Shown in pieces: positions 16,282 to 23,520 of a DNA stretch of 41,522 nucleotides. Below the pieces are notes generated by a model, which was given only the letters and a program-made list of their open reading frames with translations, was not told the DNA's origin and searched no databases. A program made the position numbers and the translations under genes. Within the stretch, counting starts at the first letter, position 1. Each line of letters starts with the position of its first letter. Source of the stretch: Actinomycetota bacterium. GTDB taxonomy: Bacteria; Actinomycetota; Acidimicrobiia; Acidimicrobiales; Ilumatobacteraceae. The stretch spans positions 1-41,522 of the forward strand of contig VERK01000003.1 in the NCBI GenBank assembly GCA_018882725.1, in the 5' to 3' direction.

Positions 16282-17258
16282 GTCGTGCTCGTCCGCTCGA
16301 GCTCGACGAGTCGCTGTGGCCGATCGACGCCGGTGGGCAACGCCATCACCTCGGCGATGCCATCGAACAAACAGATCTCCACGGCGTCGGCCTCCGGAGA
16401 GCTCACGGCCGAACGCGCGAGTACCCAGTCTTCCCACGGGTAGAGCGCCGACAATTCGTCGTCATCGAGCCCGAACCACCAAGCCTCCGTCGGGTCGACT
16501 TGGGTGGCGTGCGCCAGCAGTGCCTGCGAGCGTGCGTGCATGTGCGATGCGATGTGCAGTCGAGTGGTCACACGGTCGTCGTGGCTCGGCCGCGACAACC
16601 ACTTCTCGTCGAACGGCGACTTTCCCGACTTGGCGATCATCGCGTCGTGCACCATACGCATACGAGTCTTCGTCCAGACCGTGTAGTACATCTTCAACGG
16701 CTGCCAAACCGGCCCGGCCCACGGATACCACGTCGGATCGCCGGCGCGCTCGAATGCCACCACCGACACGTCGTGGACCTTCACATGGTCGGGGTGCGGA
16801 TAACCGCGTTGATCGTCGTTATAGGTGATGATCACCTGCGGCCGAGTGCGTCGAATGACGGCAACCAGTCGGCCGACCGCCTCGTCGAGATCGGCTTGAT
16901 GAAAGCAAGCCGGATTCTGATTGGCCGGTGAGTCGACCATTCCCGAATCGCGATAACCGAGCATCACGACTTCGTGGAATCCGATGATCTCGGCCGAACG
17001 CGACAACTCGATCGGTCGGAGTCGGGCCATGACCGCTTTCTCGGCCTCCGGCTCGACGCCGTGGAACGGACCACCTGGCTCGCGTAGCGCCGGATTCTGC
17101 AGGTCTCCCTCTTCACCACCGGTGCAGCACACGAGCACCGTACGCACGCCGAGATCGGCGTAGGCCGCAAGTGTGGGAGCACCCTTGGACGCCTCGTCAT
17201 CGGGATGGGCATGCACGGTCAGGACGCAGAGCGGATGTCCGTTCGCATCGAGACGCAT
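16278..17258 (-). CDS. mca: Mycothiol S-conjugate amidase
   Basis: A 326-residue LmbE/PIG-L family zinc amidase. The AHPDD motif with zinc ligands H18 and D21, the SKGAPTL segment and the TGGEEGDLQNPA motif are those of Mca, which cleaves mycothiol S-conjugates to a mercapturic acid and glucosaminyl-inositol during detoxification. The third zinc ligand lies in YPHPDHVKVHD. The long C-terminal region with KMYYTVWTKTRM and WLSRPSHDD separates Mca from the shorter deacetylase MshB, though the two are related. ATG 17258 is supported by a TAGCGT element 7 bases upstream. It is followed by the SCP2-like gene with a GTGA overlap, and divergent from the PEBP gene. It is the strongest single sign of an actinobacterial host. 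Confidence 0.88.
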   Translation of the reverse strand: MRLDANGHPLCVLTVHAHPDDEASKGAPTLAAYADLGVRTVLVCCTGGEEGDLQNPALREPGGPFHGVEPEAEKAVMARLRPIELSRSAEIIGFHEVVMLGYRDSGMVDSPANQNPACFHQADLDEAVGRLVAVIRRTRPQVIITYNDDQRGYPHPDHVKVHDVSVVAFERAGDPTWYPWAGPVWQPLKMYYTVWTKTRMRMVHDAMIAKSGKSPFDEKWLSRPSHDDRVTTRLHIASHMHARSQALLAHATQVDPTEAWWFGLDDDELSALYPWEDWVLARSAVSSPEADAVEICLFDGIAEVMALPTGVDRPQRLVELERTSTT

Positions 17259-17265
17259 GTCCGAA

Positions 17266-17271
17266 ACGCTA
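17266..17271 (-). promoter_or_regulatory. -10 element (TAGCGT) for mca
   Basis: TAGCGT on the minus strand lies 7 bases upstream of ATG 17258. Confidence 0.6.
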
Positions 17272-17301
17272 GTTCGCCGACACCTGGACCCATCGGGCGC
17301 A

Positions 17302-17307
17302 TAGCGT
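17302..17307 (+). promoter_or_regulatory. -10 element (TAGCGT) for PEBP lipoprotein
   Basis: TAGCGT lies 8 bases upstream of ATG 17316. The sequence is identical to the divergent mca element, 30 bases away on the other strand. Confidence 0.5.
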
Positions 17308-17315
17308 GTCGGGCG

Positions 17316-17984
17316 ATGACACGCGACACCGATACGACGCGCCGGGGTCGTGCCGTCCTGTTCGGCTTGCTGGGTCTGATTCTCACGGCGTGCTCGACCG
17401 ATGGGCGCGAGATGCGGCCCCCGCGCCCCGACCAGTCGCAGTCGATCATCGAGAGCACCCTCGCCCCGGTTCCCGAATTGGGCGGATTCGATGCCTCGGT
17501 CGCACCCACTCCCGCGCTGACGTTCGCACTCACGCTTCCCTGGTCCGAGGGAGGTCCGATACCGGCCGATTACACGTGTGGCGGATCGGATGTATCGCCC
17601 CCACTCGTCTGGTCGGGCGTCCCGGTCGATACCGCATCGCTGGCCATCGTCGTGACCGACCTCGACGCCACGTCCACCGACGGGCGACCCTTCGTGCACT
17701 GGATCGTGGCCAACATTCCGCCGTCGATCACGGCGATTCCCACCGGAGGCACGATCGCCGGTTCGATCGAGGCCCTGAACGATTTCTCGTCCGTGGAAGT
17801 CCCCCGATCGGGCTGGAGCGGCCCGTGCCCACCCGCTGGCGCAACACACGCGTACTCGTTCGAGATCCGCGCTCTCGATCAATTCGTCGAGTTGTCCGAC
17901 GACAGTCCGGCCGCCGACCTCCTGGCCGCGGTCGACGCCGCCACCGTGGCCACAGCCTCGGGGACGGGCACCGTCGCCGGCTGA
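17316..17984 (+). CDS. PEBP/YbhB-like lipoprotein
   Basis: A 222-residue exported protein of the phosphatidylethanolamine-binding (Raf-kinase-inhibitor-like, YbhB/YbcL) family. It begins with a basic stretch and a hydrophobic segment ending in the lipobox LTAC, so it should be lipid-anchored outside the membrane. The fold motifs are YTCGGSDVSPPLVWSGVP, VVTDLDATSTDGRPFVHWIVANIPP in place of the usual D-P-D-A-P and H-W-x-x-x-x-I-P, and WSGPCPPAGATHAYSFEI. The ligand is unknown; bacterial members are thought to bind lipid head groups or small anions. ATG 17316 is chosen for the signal sequence and the nearby -10 element. The Asp-rich loop D-L-D-A-T-S is one residue off the canonical motif. Confidence 0.82.
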   Translation: MTRDTDTTRRGRAVLFGLLGLILTACSTDGREMRPPRPDQSQSIIESTLAPVPELGGFDASVAPTPALTFALTLPWSEGGPIPADYTCGGSDVSPPLVWSGVPVDTASLAIVVTDLDATSTDGRPFVHWIVANIPPSITAIPTGGTIAGSIEALNDFSSVEVPRSGWSGPCPPAGATHAYSFEIRALDQFVELSDDSPAADLLAAVDAATVATASGTGTVAG

Positions 17985-18067
17985 CCACGCTCCGCGTTCA
18001 GTCGACCACTCCGTGCCACAATGGCTCCATCACCTCCACACCGTCTCCCCCCGACCCAACCCCTGAT

Positions 18068-19684
18068 GTGAACCGCCACGCCGCCGCCTCGGCCGATCTG
18101 GTGGTGGCGGTCGATCGGGAAGGGCGCGTGGTCGACGCCAACCCCGCTGCCCGGCGATTCTCGGAGGGTGCGGTCGGACTGGCCGATCTGGTGGCCGCGA
18201 TTCAGACCCAGATGCCACGCTCGATCACCGAACGGTGGCGCGGCGAGGTCGCTCTGCGCGACTCGCGGAGCAACCCGGTCGTCCTCGACTGCGAAGTGAT
18301 CGTGCACACCGGTTCGGTTCACTGGTCGGCCTGGTGTCGCGACATCACCGAATCGAGTCGCGTTCAGGCCGCCCTCGCCCATCAGGCGACGCACGACCCG
18401 CTCACCAATTTGCCGAATCGCACCCTCTTCTCGCGCCGAGTGGCTGAAGCGATCGAACGCAGTCGGCGCGAAGGCCGCGATCTCGCGGTGATGTACGTCG
18501 ACATCGACCGTCTGAAAGACGTGAACGACACGCTCGGCCACGACTTCGGTGACGTCTTGATCACCACCATCGCGCGCCGCCTCGCCGTGAACACACGCCC
18601 GGGCGACGTGGTCGGTCGCGTCGGGGGCGACGAGTTCGTCGTGTTGTGCGAGCGCACCGATGACGACGAGACCGCACTCGAAGTCGCGCGTCGGATGTGC
18701 TCGGCGTTGTCGGCCCCCGTCGTTCTGCGCGGTATCGAGGTCGCCAGTGGTGCCAGCGTGGGCGTGGCCACGTCGCGCGGCCTCAGCAGGTCGACGTCGT
18801 CGTTCGACGCCGCACAACACTTGATGCAGGACGCCGACACCGCGATGTACCACGCCAAGGCGCGTGGAGGTGGAGCGTCAGCGCTCTTCGACGACGCCAT
18901 GCGCAGCGAAGCGTCCCGTCGCGCCCGGCTGGCCGTCGATCTCGAACGAGCCGTTGGCGAACGGCGACTGCACCTCGAATTCCAGCCGATCGTGCGCGCT
19001 CACGACTCGCGACTGGTCGCCTGCGAAGCACTCTTGCGATGGGAGCATCCGACCGAGGGACTGCTCGCACCGGCAGCCTTCATCGACCTGGCCGAGCAAT
19101 CGGGGCTCATCGTGCCGATCGGCGACTGGGTGCTCGACGAAGCGGCCCGCACGCTCGCCCGGTGGATGGACGAGGGTCGCCTCAATCGAAAGTTCCGCAT
19201 CCACGTGAACGTGTCGGCGCGTCAGGTGGCCGATCCACACTTCGTCGAGAAGGTCACGACCATCACTGGACTGCACGGTCTGACTCCGGCCAATGTCGCA
19301 CTCGAATTCGACGAGACCTTGCTCGGCCGCGACGACACCTTGCGAACCCTGCAGTCGCTGCATCGAATCGGTGTCCAGTTGACGATCGACCACTTCGGTC
19401 GTGGTGGTTCGTCGCTCACCGCCTTGCGCAATGGTCCGGCCGACCACGTGAAACTCGACGCGTCTCTCACCGGGATCGTCGGCTTCGGTGACGATTCACT
19501 GTTCAGGAGCGTCGTTCAACTCGTGCACGCGCTGGCCGCCTCGGTGGTGGCCGAACACGTCACCAGCGCGAGCCAACACGAACGTCTGCGCACGCTCGGC
19601 TGCGACTATCTACAAGGACACCACATCGGCCGGCCCGCGCGGGCCGAGCACTTCTGGGTGGGCGCGCGGTCAGTGGGCGACTGA
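18068..19684 (+). CDS. GGDEF-EAL cyclic-di-GMP protein with PAS-like N-terminus
   Basis: A 538-residue signalling protein. Residues 1-95 look like a PAS domain (LVVAVDREGRVVDANPAARRF). A GGDEF domain follows, with GGDEF intact at 186-190 and an RxxD inhibitory site at R177/D180, so it should make cyclic di-GMP with product feedback. The EAL domain has E320, N381, E413, K462, E496 and Q516, but the usual DDFGTG loop is DHFGRG (D441, H442) and AEGVE is AEHVT, so phosphodiesterase activity may be altered. There is no membrane segment, so it is cytosolic. GTG 18068 is chosen because it starts the PAS-like region; the longer frame upstream is shadow of the PEBP gene. It overlaps the convergent dehydrogenase by 15 bases. 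Confidence 0.85.
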   Translation: MNRHAAASADLVVAVDREGRVVDANPAARRFSEGAVGLADLVAAIQTQMPRSITERWRGEVALRDSRSNPVVLDCEVIVHTGSVHWSAWCRDITESSRVQAALAHQATHDPLTNLPNRTLFSRRVAEAIERSRREGRDLAVMYVDIDRLKDVNDTLGHDFGDVLITTIARRLAVNTRPGDVVGRVGGDEFVVLCERTDDDETALEVARRMCSALSAPVVLRGIEVASGASVGVATSRGLSRSTSSFDAAQHLMQDADTAMYHAKARGGGASALFDDAMRSEASRRARLAVDLERAVGERRLHLEFQPIVRAHDSRLVACEALLRWEHPTEGLLAPAAFIDLAEQSGLIVPIGDWVLDEAARTLARWMDEGRLNRKFRIHVNVSARQVADPHFVEKVTTITGLHGLTPANVALEFDETLLGRDDTLRTLQSLHRIGVQLTIDHFGRGGSSLTALRNGPADHVKLDASLTGIVGFGDDSLFRSVVQLVHALAASVVAEHVTSASQHERLRTLGCDYLQGHHIGRPARAEHFWVGARSVGD

Positions 19685-21001
19685 CACCGCGTCGAGGTAG
19701 TCGGCGAACTTCTCGACCGCCGCCTCGCGACGGGTCGGGACGTGTTCGCGCGACGGATCACTCGCTCGGTAGTTCTTCAGGATCTGACGAGCCACGGTGA
19801 CCTTGTGTACTTCGTCGGGGCCGTCGTAGATACGCGCGGCACGGGCCGCCCGATACATGGCCTCGAGGGGCAGATCGGTGGTGTAGCCGAGGCTGCCGTG
19901 GATCTGAATCGCACGGTCGATCACGTTGTACAGCACCTTGGCACCCCAGAACTTGATGACTCCGATCTCTACTCGCGCATCGCTGTAGTGCTTGCCCGCG
20001 GCGTGCAACTGATCCATCTTCCAGGCGGCCTGGAGAGTGAGCAGACGAGCGGCCTGCATCTCGGCGTAACTCTCGGCGACCCAGTCCTGAATCATCTGCT
20101 TGTCAGCGAGAATGCTGCCGTGGGTGTAACGCGTGAGCGCTCGCTCGCACAGCATGTCGAAGGCGCGTTGGCTCTGACCCAACCAACGCATCGCGTGGTG
20201 GATGCGGCCGGGTCCGAGCCGCTTCTGCGCGAGGGCGAAGCCCTGGCCGATTCCGTCCTGGCCGCCCACGATGTTCTCGAACGGGACGCGCACGTTGTCG
20301 TAGATGATCTCGGCGTGACCACCGGGCTCGCCGGTCTTGTGATCGGGCTCGCCCATGGTGGGAACGTCGCGCACGATGTTCACGCCCGGTGTACGGGTCG
20401 GAACGATGATCATCGAGAAAGCCTTGTACGCGCTGGTGTCGGCATCGCCGGTGCGCGCCATCACGATGAGGAAGTCGCTGATCGATGCGTTGGACGAGAA
20501 CCACTTGTGCCCGTTGATGACCCACTCGTCACCGTCGCGCACCGCCGTGGTCTTGAGGAGAGTCGGGTCGGCGCCCGCGCTCGGCTCGGTCATGCTGAAG
20601 CACGACCGCAACTTTCCTTCGAGCAAGGGCTGCATCCAGGTCTCGCGCTGCTGAGCGGTACCGCCCACGGCGATCAGTTCGGCGTTGCCACTGTCGGGGG
20701 CATTGTTCCCGAAAATGCTCGGCGCGTACACGCACTGGCCGAGGATCTCGTGCATCAAGCCGAGCTTCACCTGCCCGAAGCCGAGCCCGCCCATGTCGGG
20801 TGGAAGGTGGGCAGCCCAGAGCCCGCGCTTCTTCACTTCTTCCTTGAGAGGGGCGGTGACCTTCATGAAGGTTTCACGGCCCTTCGGCGTGCGCCACACG
20901 TCGGCCAGAGTTTCGAGCGGAATGATCTCCTCACGCACGAAACCGCGCATCCACTCGAGTTTCGCTTCGAACTCGGGCTCGGTCTGGAAGTCCCATGCCA
21001 T
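19670..21001 (-). CDS. Acyl-CoA dehydrogenase (FadE, ACAD10/11-like)
   Basis: A 443-residue flavoenzyme that introduces the first double bond during breakdown of an acyl-CoA. Motifs are CFSMTEPSAGADPTLLKT (FAD and substrate contact), WVINGHKWFSSNA, RLGPGRIHHAMRWLG and QIHGSLGYTTDLPLEAMYR. The last region and the overall length match the ACAD10/11-like group common in actinobacteria rather than short-chain enzymes. The substrate is likely a medium or branched acyl-CoA but is not visible. ATG 21001 has an AGGGGGAA ribosome-binding site 6 bases upstream, so this gene is leadered. It faces the rhomboid gene across 145 bases, and its 3' end overlaps the GGDEF-EAL gene. Confidence 0.9.
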   Translation of the reverse strand: MAWDFQTEPEFEAKLEWMRGFVREEIIPLETLADVWRTPKGRETFMKVTAPLKEEVKKRGLWAAHLPPDMGGLGFGQVKLGLMHEILGQCVYAPSIFGNNAPDSGNAELIAVGGTAQQRETWMQPLLEGKLRSCFSMTEPSAGADPTLLKTTAVRDGDEWVINGHKWFSSNASISDFLIVMARTGDADTSAYKAFSMIIVPTRTPGVNIVRDVPTMGEPDHKTGEPGGHAEIIYDNVRVPFENIVGGQDGIGQGFALAQKRLGPGRIHHAMRWLGQSQRAFDMLCERALTRYTHGSILADKQMIQDWVAESYAEMQAARLLTLQAAWKMDQLHAAGKHYSDARVEIGVIKFWGAKVLYNVIDRAIQIHGSLGYTTDLPLEAMYRAARAARIYDGPDEVHKVTVARQILKNYRASDPSREHVPTRREAAVEKFADYLDAVSVAH

Positions 21002-21146
21002 GGCGTTCCCCCTGTCTGATGGCGCTCAGTGCGCACTGTGTCGAAAGTTTCGGCACCGCGACGCCCCCGCGCCCGGCCCGACCCCGATGACCGTAGCAAG
21101 ACGGGGTACCGTGATCATCACGCTGCTGTCGCGCTGACTTCACGAC
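21002..21146. other. Divergent control region of dehydrogenase and rhomboid genes
   Basis: The longest gap in the window. A TACCGT at 21107-21112 could serve the rhomboid gene with a leader of about 28 bases. A TACGGT at 21090-21095 on the minus strand could serve the dehydrogenase with a leader of about 80 bases. The dehydrogenase ribosome-binding site AGGGGG lies next to its ATG. No small gene or clear hairpin is seen. Confidence 0.35.
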
Positions 21147-22001
21147 ATGACCGAGTTCCCCCCGCCTCAACTTCCTGCGTGCACACGTCACCCCGATCGG
21201 CTCACTGGTCGGTCGTGCACTCGCTGTGGTCGTCCGGCGTGCAGCGACTGTCTCGTTTCCGTGACCGTCGGTAGTCACTGCACCGAATGCGTGAGGGCCA
21301 GTCGACCGGCGGCTTCGGTTCGAGTGCGCGACTGGAACGCACGTCAGTCCATCGCCGTCACACTCGTGCTCATTGGCATCAATCTGGCCGTCTTCGCGTG
21401 GGTACTGATGGGTGACGTCTCATCGGCCGGATTCACCGATCGTCCGAGCGATCGGGAGATCGATCTCGGTCTCAGCAAATGGCTTCTGCAGGACGCGGCG
21501 GGCTGGTACCGCCTGGTGTCGGCCGGGTTCCTCCACTTCGGTCTGCTCCATCTCGCGATGAACATGATCCTCCTGTATCAACTCGGTCAGATGCTCGAAC
21601 CCGCGCTCGGTCGTGTCCGCTTCGGGTTGCTGTACTTCGCGTCGTTGCTCGGCGGTTCACTCGGTGCACTCGTGATCCAAGGCAACGCCGGCGGATTGCA
21701 CGGTGGCGCCTCCGGCGCCGTGTTCGGCCTGATGTCCGCGGCCGCGGTGGGTCTGCAACGACGGGGCGTCAACGTGTTCCAGACCGGTATCGGCGCGACC
21801 CTCGTGATCAACCTGCTGCTGACGTTCACCATCCCAGGCATCTCGATCGGAGGTCACCTCGGAGGTGCGGCCGCCGGCGCCGTGTGCGGTGCGGTGATGC
21901 TGGCCCCGACGTGGCGACGGACCCCGAGTTGGAGTTCTTACGCGGTGCCGATCGCCGTCGCGGTGGTGTCGTTCGTGGCCAGCGTGGCCGTAGCGGCCTG
22001 A
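21147..22001 (+). CDS. Rhomboid intramembrane serine protease with B-box-like zinc finger
   Basis: A 284-residue membrane protease. Residues 10-50 form a cysteine-rich cytosolic domain (C12, H15, C24, C27, C32, C35, C45, C48) like the B-box zinc finger seen in actinobacterial rhomboids. A hydrophobic core follows. The catalytic pair is S189 in GGASGAVFG and H237 in SIGGHLGG, and the conserved HFGLLHLAMNMILLY loop lies at residues 130-144. It cuts transmembrane segments of other proteins within the bilayer; targets are unknown. The zinc domain probably docks a partner. The last 64 bases overlap the convergent DUF4031 gene. Confidence 0.9.
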   Translation: MTEFPPPQLPACTRHPDRLTGRSCTRCGRPACSDCLVSVTVGSHCTECVRASRPAASVRVRDWNARQSIAVTLVLIGINLAVFAWVLMGDVSSAGFTDRPSDREIDLGLSKWLLQDAAGWYRLVSAGFLHFGLLHLAMNMILLYQLGQMLEPALGRVRFGLLYFASLLGGSLGALVIQGNAGGLHGGASGAVFGLMSAAAVGLQRRGVNVFQTGIGATLVINLLLTFTIPGISIGGHLGGAAAGAVCGAVMLAPTWRRTPSWSSYAVPIAVAVVSFVASVAVAA

Positions 22002-22273
22002 ACCTCGCCACGGCGCAGACGCGGAGCGACACGCAGTCCACTGGTGCGCAGAATCGACACGATCTGTCGGCTGGTCACTTCACGTGCGCCGAGGTCGACC
22101 GCCATGGTCCGATACTCGTCGGGCAAGTCGTAGTGATCGAGGTGGAACGCTCGTCGCGACACGCCGAGTCCGAAGGCGAACTCGTGGAGCTCGTCGAGGT
22201 GCAGATCGCTGACGAGGTGACACCAACGGCGGTCGCGGAACCACCAGGCGGCCGGATCGACGTAGAGAGTCAG
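21938..22273 (-). CDS. DUF4031 protein with probable CTG start
   Basis: A 111-residue protein of the DUF4031 family, common in actinobacteria and of unknown function. It reads TLYVDPAAWWFRDRRWCHLV at the start, then DLHLDELHEFAFGLGVSRRAF, HLDHYDLPDEYRTMAVDLGA and REVTSRQIVSILRTSGLR, all family-like. No ATG, GTG or TTG precedes this conserved block in frame. The only codon that can start it is CTG 22273, whose bases overlap the TGA stop of the upstream 44-residue gene as CTGA. A GTG at 22162 would remove the first 37 residues, including the DP..W..R..WCHLVSD core. The C-terminal region of about 25 residues is Ala/Thr-rich and overlaps the rhomboid gene by 64 bases. Confidence 0.75.
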   Translation of the reverse strand: MTLYVDPAAWWFRDRRWCHLVSDLHLDELHEFAFGLGVSRRAFHLDHYDLPDEYRTMAVDLGAREVTSRQIVSILRTSGLRVAPRLRRGEVQAATATLATNDTTATAIGTA

Positions 22274-22404
22274 CGGCGGCGGTTCTTGCGCACGCGAACC
22301 GGAACGGGCTTGGGTGAATCGACGCGAATTCCGGTGGCACCAATGCCGACCGCGGCGCCGACGGCCGTGCCGACCACGACCAGGTTCACGATCCAGGAAG
22401 CCAT
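22270..22404 (-). CDS. 44-residue membrane miniprotein
   Basis: A tiny protein, with ATG at 22404 and stop at 22270-22272. One hydrophobic, glycine-rich helix (residues 4-25, with V-G-T-A-V-G-A-A-V-G-I-G) is followed by a basic tail ending K-N-R-R-R, so it should sit in the membrane with the C-terminus inside. A TACGGT element lies 6 bases upstream of the ATG, which supports a real gene. Its stop overlaps the start of the DUF4031 gene, so the two are probably translated together. No family is recognised. It is too short to be called from composition alone; the evidence is the promoter, helix and stop/start overlap together. Confidence 0.6.
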   Translation of the reverse strand: MASWIVNLVVVGTAVGAAVGIGATGIRVDSPKPVPVRVRKNRRR

Positions 22405-22410
22405 GCCCAC

Positions 22411-22416
22411 ACCGTA
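22411..22416 (-). promoter_or_regulatory. -10 element (TACGGT) for the 44-residue gene
   Basis: TACGGT on the minus strand lies 6 bases upstream of ATG 22404, in the 43-base gap after the FmdB gene. Confidence 0.55.
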
Positions 22417-22447
22417 CTCGTCGGCCGTGCGTGAGTGCTGGCGGAGG

Positions 22448-22669
22448 TCAGTGCGCGCAGCCGCAGCCCGAGCCGCAACCGCCACCCGATGACGGTGCGG
22501 GCGAGGCGGCCGGAGCCGACCCTCCACCCACCGAAGCGAAGACCGAGAGCAGACGCACCGCACCCGGATGCCCCTCGGGACACGTCGCGGGGTCGCTGGC
22601 TTCGGACATCGGACGGCGGACCTCGAAGGTCGATTCGCAGGTTCGACAGCGGAACTCGTACAGCGGCAT
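22448..22669 (-). CDS. FmdB-family zinc ribbon protein
   Basis: A 73-residue protein of the FmdB putative regulatory family. It begins MPLYEFRCRTCESTFEVRRP, and the second metal-binding cysteine is in ATCPEGHPG, where His replaces one of the usual C-x-x-C partners. The C-terminal 25 residues are a low-complexity Gly/Ser/Ala/Pro tail ending in four cysteines or histidine (GCGSGCGCAH), a common ending in this family. The name comes from a gene in a methylamine/formamidase operon; a regulatory role is not proven. A TACACT element lies 7 bases upstream of ATG 22669. It probably heads a short unit with the 44-residue and DUF4031 genes. Confidence 0.85.
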   Translation of the reverse strand: MPLYEFRCRTCESTFEVRRPMSEASDPATCPEGHPGAVRLLSVFASVGGGSAPAASPAPSSGGGCGSGCGCAH

Positions 22670-22676
22670 CGGCCAC

Positions 22677-22682
22677 AGTGTA
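22677..22682 (-). promoter_or_regulatory. -10 element (TACACT) for FmdB gene
   Basis: TACACT on the minus strand lies 7 bases upstream of ATG 22669. Confidence 0.6.
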
Positions 22683-22704
22683 GGTCTCTGGTTGACTGGT
22701 CGTC

Positions 22705-22992
22705 ATGGCCGCGATCACCGAGACGGATTTCCGGACCGACGTCCGGACCGAGAACGTTCCGCAGACCGGTCGGCCCGACTGCGCCCACATCGTGAAGGTC
22801 GGCCCGGGCGAAACCGCGGCCGCCAAGGTTCTGGAGGCCCGCGTCATGGGCACACCCCTCGAAGCGCTCTGTGGCCACGTCTGGGTCCCGTCACGCGATC
22901 CGAAATCACTCCCGCTGTGCGAGGAGTGCAAGAACATCTACGAGATGTACAAGTCGTTCAACGACGGGTTGAACGACACACCGGGCGAATGA
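22705..22992 (+). CDS. DUF3039 protein
   Basis: A 95-residue protein of the DUF3039 family, found in actinobacteria and of unknown function. Recognisable parts are CAHIVKVG near residue 31, ARVMGTPLEALCGHVWVPSRDP and a closing CEECKNIYEMY. The cysteine and histidine positions (CAH, LCGH, CEEC) suggest bound zinc. The gene faces the FmdB zinc ribbon gene across 35 bases, so two small metal-site proteins share a promoter region. A Nudix gene follows 30 bases downstream. Confidence 0.85.
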   Translation: MAAITETDFRTDVRTENVPQTGRPDCAHIVKVGPGETAAAKVLEARVMGTPLEALCGHVWVPSRDPKSLPLCEECKNIYEMYKSFNDGLNDTPGE

Positions 22993-23022
22993 GCACCGAC
23001 GACTGAGCCCGGCGACTTCTTC

Positions 23023-23511
23023 GTGTCCACTCCACTGCGCATTCGACCGGCCGCGCGCGCCCTCGTGATCACTCCGGCCGCGCGAGTTCTGCTCGTACGT
23101 TTCGAGTTCCCAGCCGGCTCGCGTTGGGCACTACCCGGTGGTGGCCTCGAACCCGGTGAAGATCACGTGGCCGCGCTGCGTCGCGAGTTACGTGAGGAAG
23201 TCGGACTCGTCGATTCCGCCATCGGTCCACACATCTGGACCCGAGAGCATCACGTGAAATTCATCAACGGACAGTGGGACGGACAACGCGAGCACATTCA
23301 CGTCGTCGAAGTCGACGAGGAGTTCGAACCCGCGCCGGCTCTCCCCTGGTCGACGCTCAACGAGGAATACATGTTCGAACTTCGGTGGTGGAGTATCGAC
23401 GAGATGCGAACGCGCGACGACATCTGGTGGGTGCCGCGCGCCCTCCCCGACCTCATTGACGACGTCGTCCGCACCGGAGTGCCTTCTTCTCCCGTCGACG
23501 TCGAGCCGTAG
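23023..23511 (+). CDS. Nudix hydrolase
   Basis: A 162-residue Nudix protein. The box GGGLEPGEDHVAALRRELREEVGL is complete, with the metal-binding glutamates in RELREE. The segments before (ALVITPAARVLLVRFEF) and after (THIWTREHH-type strand, HVVEVDEEFEP) complete the sandwich fold. It hydrolyses a nucleoside diphosphate linked to another moiety; which one is unknown. The start GTG 23023 is the first in-frame start after the DUF3039 gene and yields a normal N-terminus. Its TAG stop forms part of the -10 element of the LysE gene. Confidence 0.85.
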   Translation: MSTPLRIRPAARALVITPAARVLLVRFEFPAGSRWALPGGGLEPGEDHVAALRRELREEVGLVDSAIGPHIWTREHHVKFINGQWDGQREHIHVVEVDEEFEPAPALPWSTLNEEYMFELRWWSIDEMRTRDDIWWVPRALPDLIDDVVRTGVPSSPVDVEP

Positions 23512-23514
23512 AGT
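23509..23514 (+). promoter_or_regulatory. -10 element (TAGAGT) for LysE exporter, built on an upstream stop codon
   Basis: TAGAGT lies 6 bases upstream of GTG 23521. Its TAG is the stop of the Nudix gene. Confidence 0.55.
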
Positions 23515-23520
23515 GGCCCC

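Noticed and set aside
16278..17882. Extended N-terminus for mca upstream of 17258
   Set aside because: The extra part crosses the divergent PEBP gene and has no Mca-like sequence; the -10 element fits ATG 17258.
19742..21019. 425-codon plus-strand frame
   Set aside because: Antisense to the acyl-CoA dehydrogenase, which has intact motifs and a good ribosome-binding site.
22270..22878. 202-codon minus-strand frame containing the 44-residue gene
   Set aside because: Its first part is antisense to DUF3039 and out of frame with FmdB; only the end after ATG 22404 is supported.
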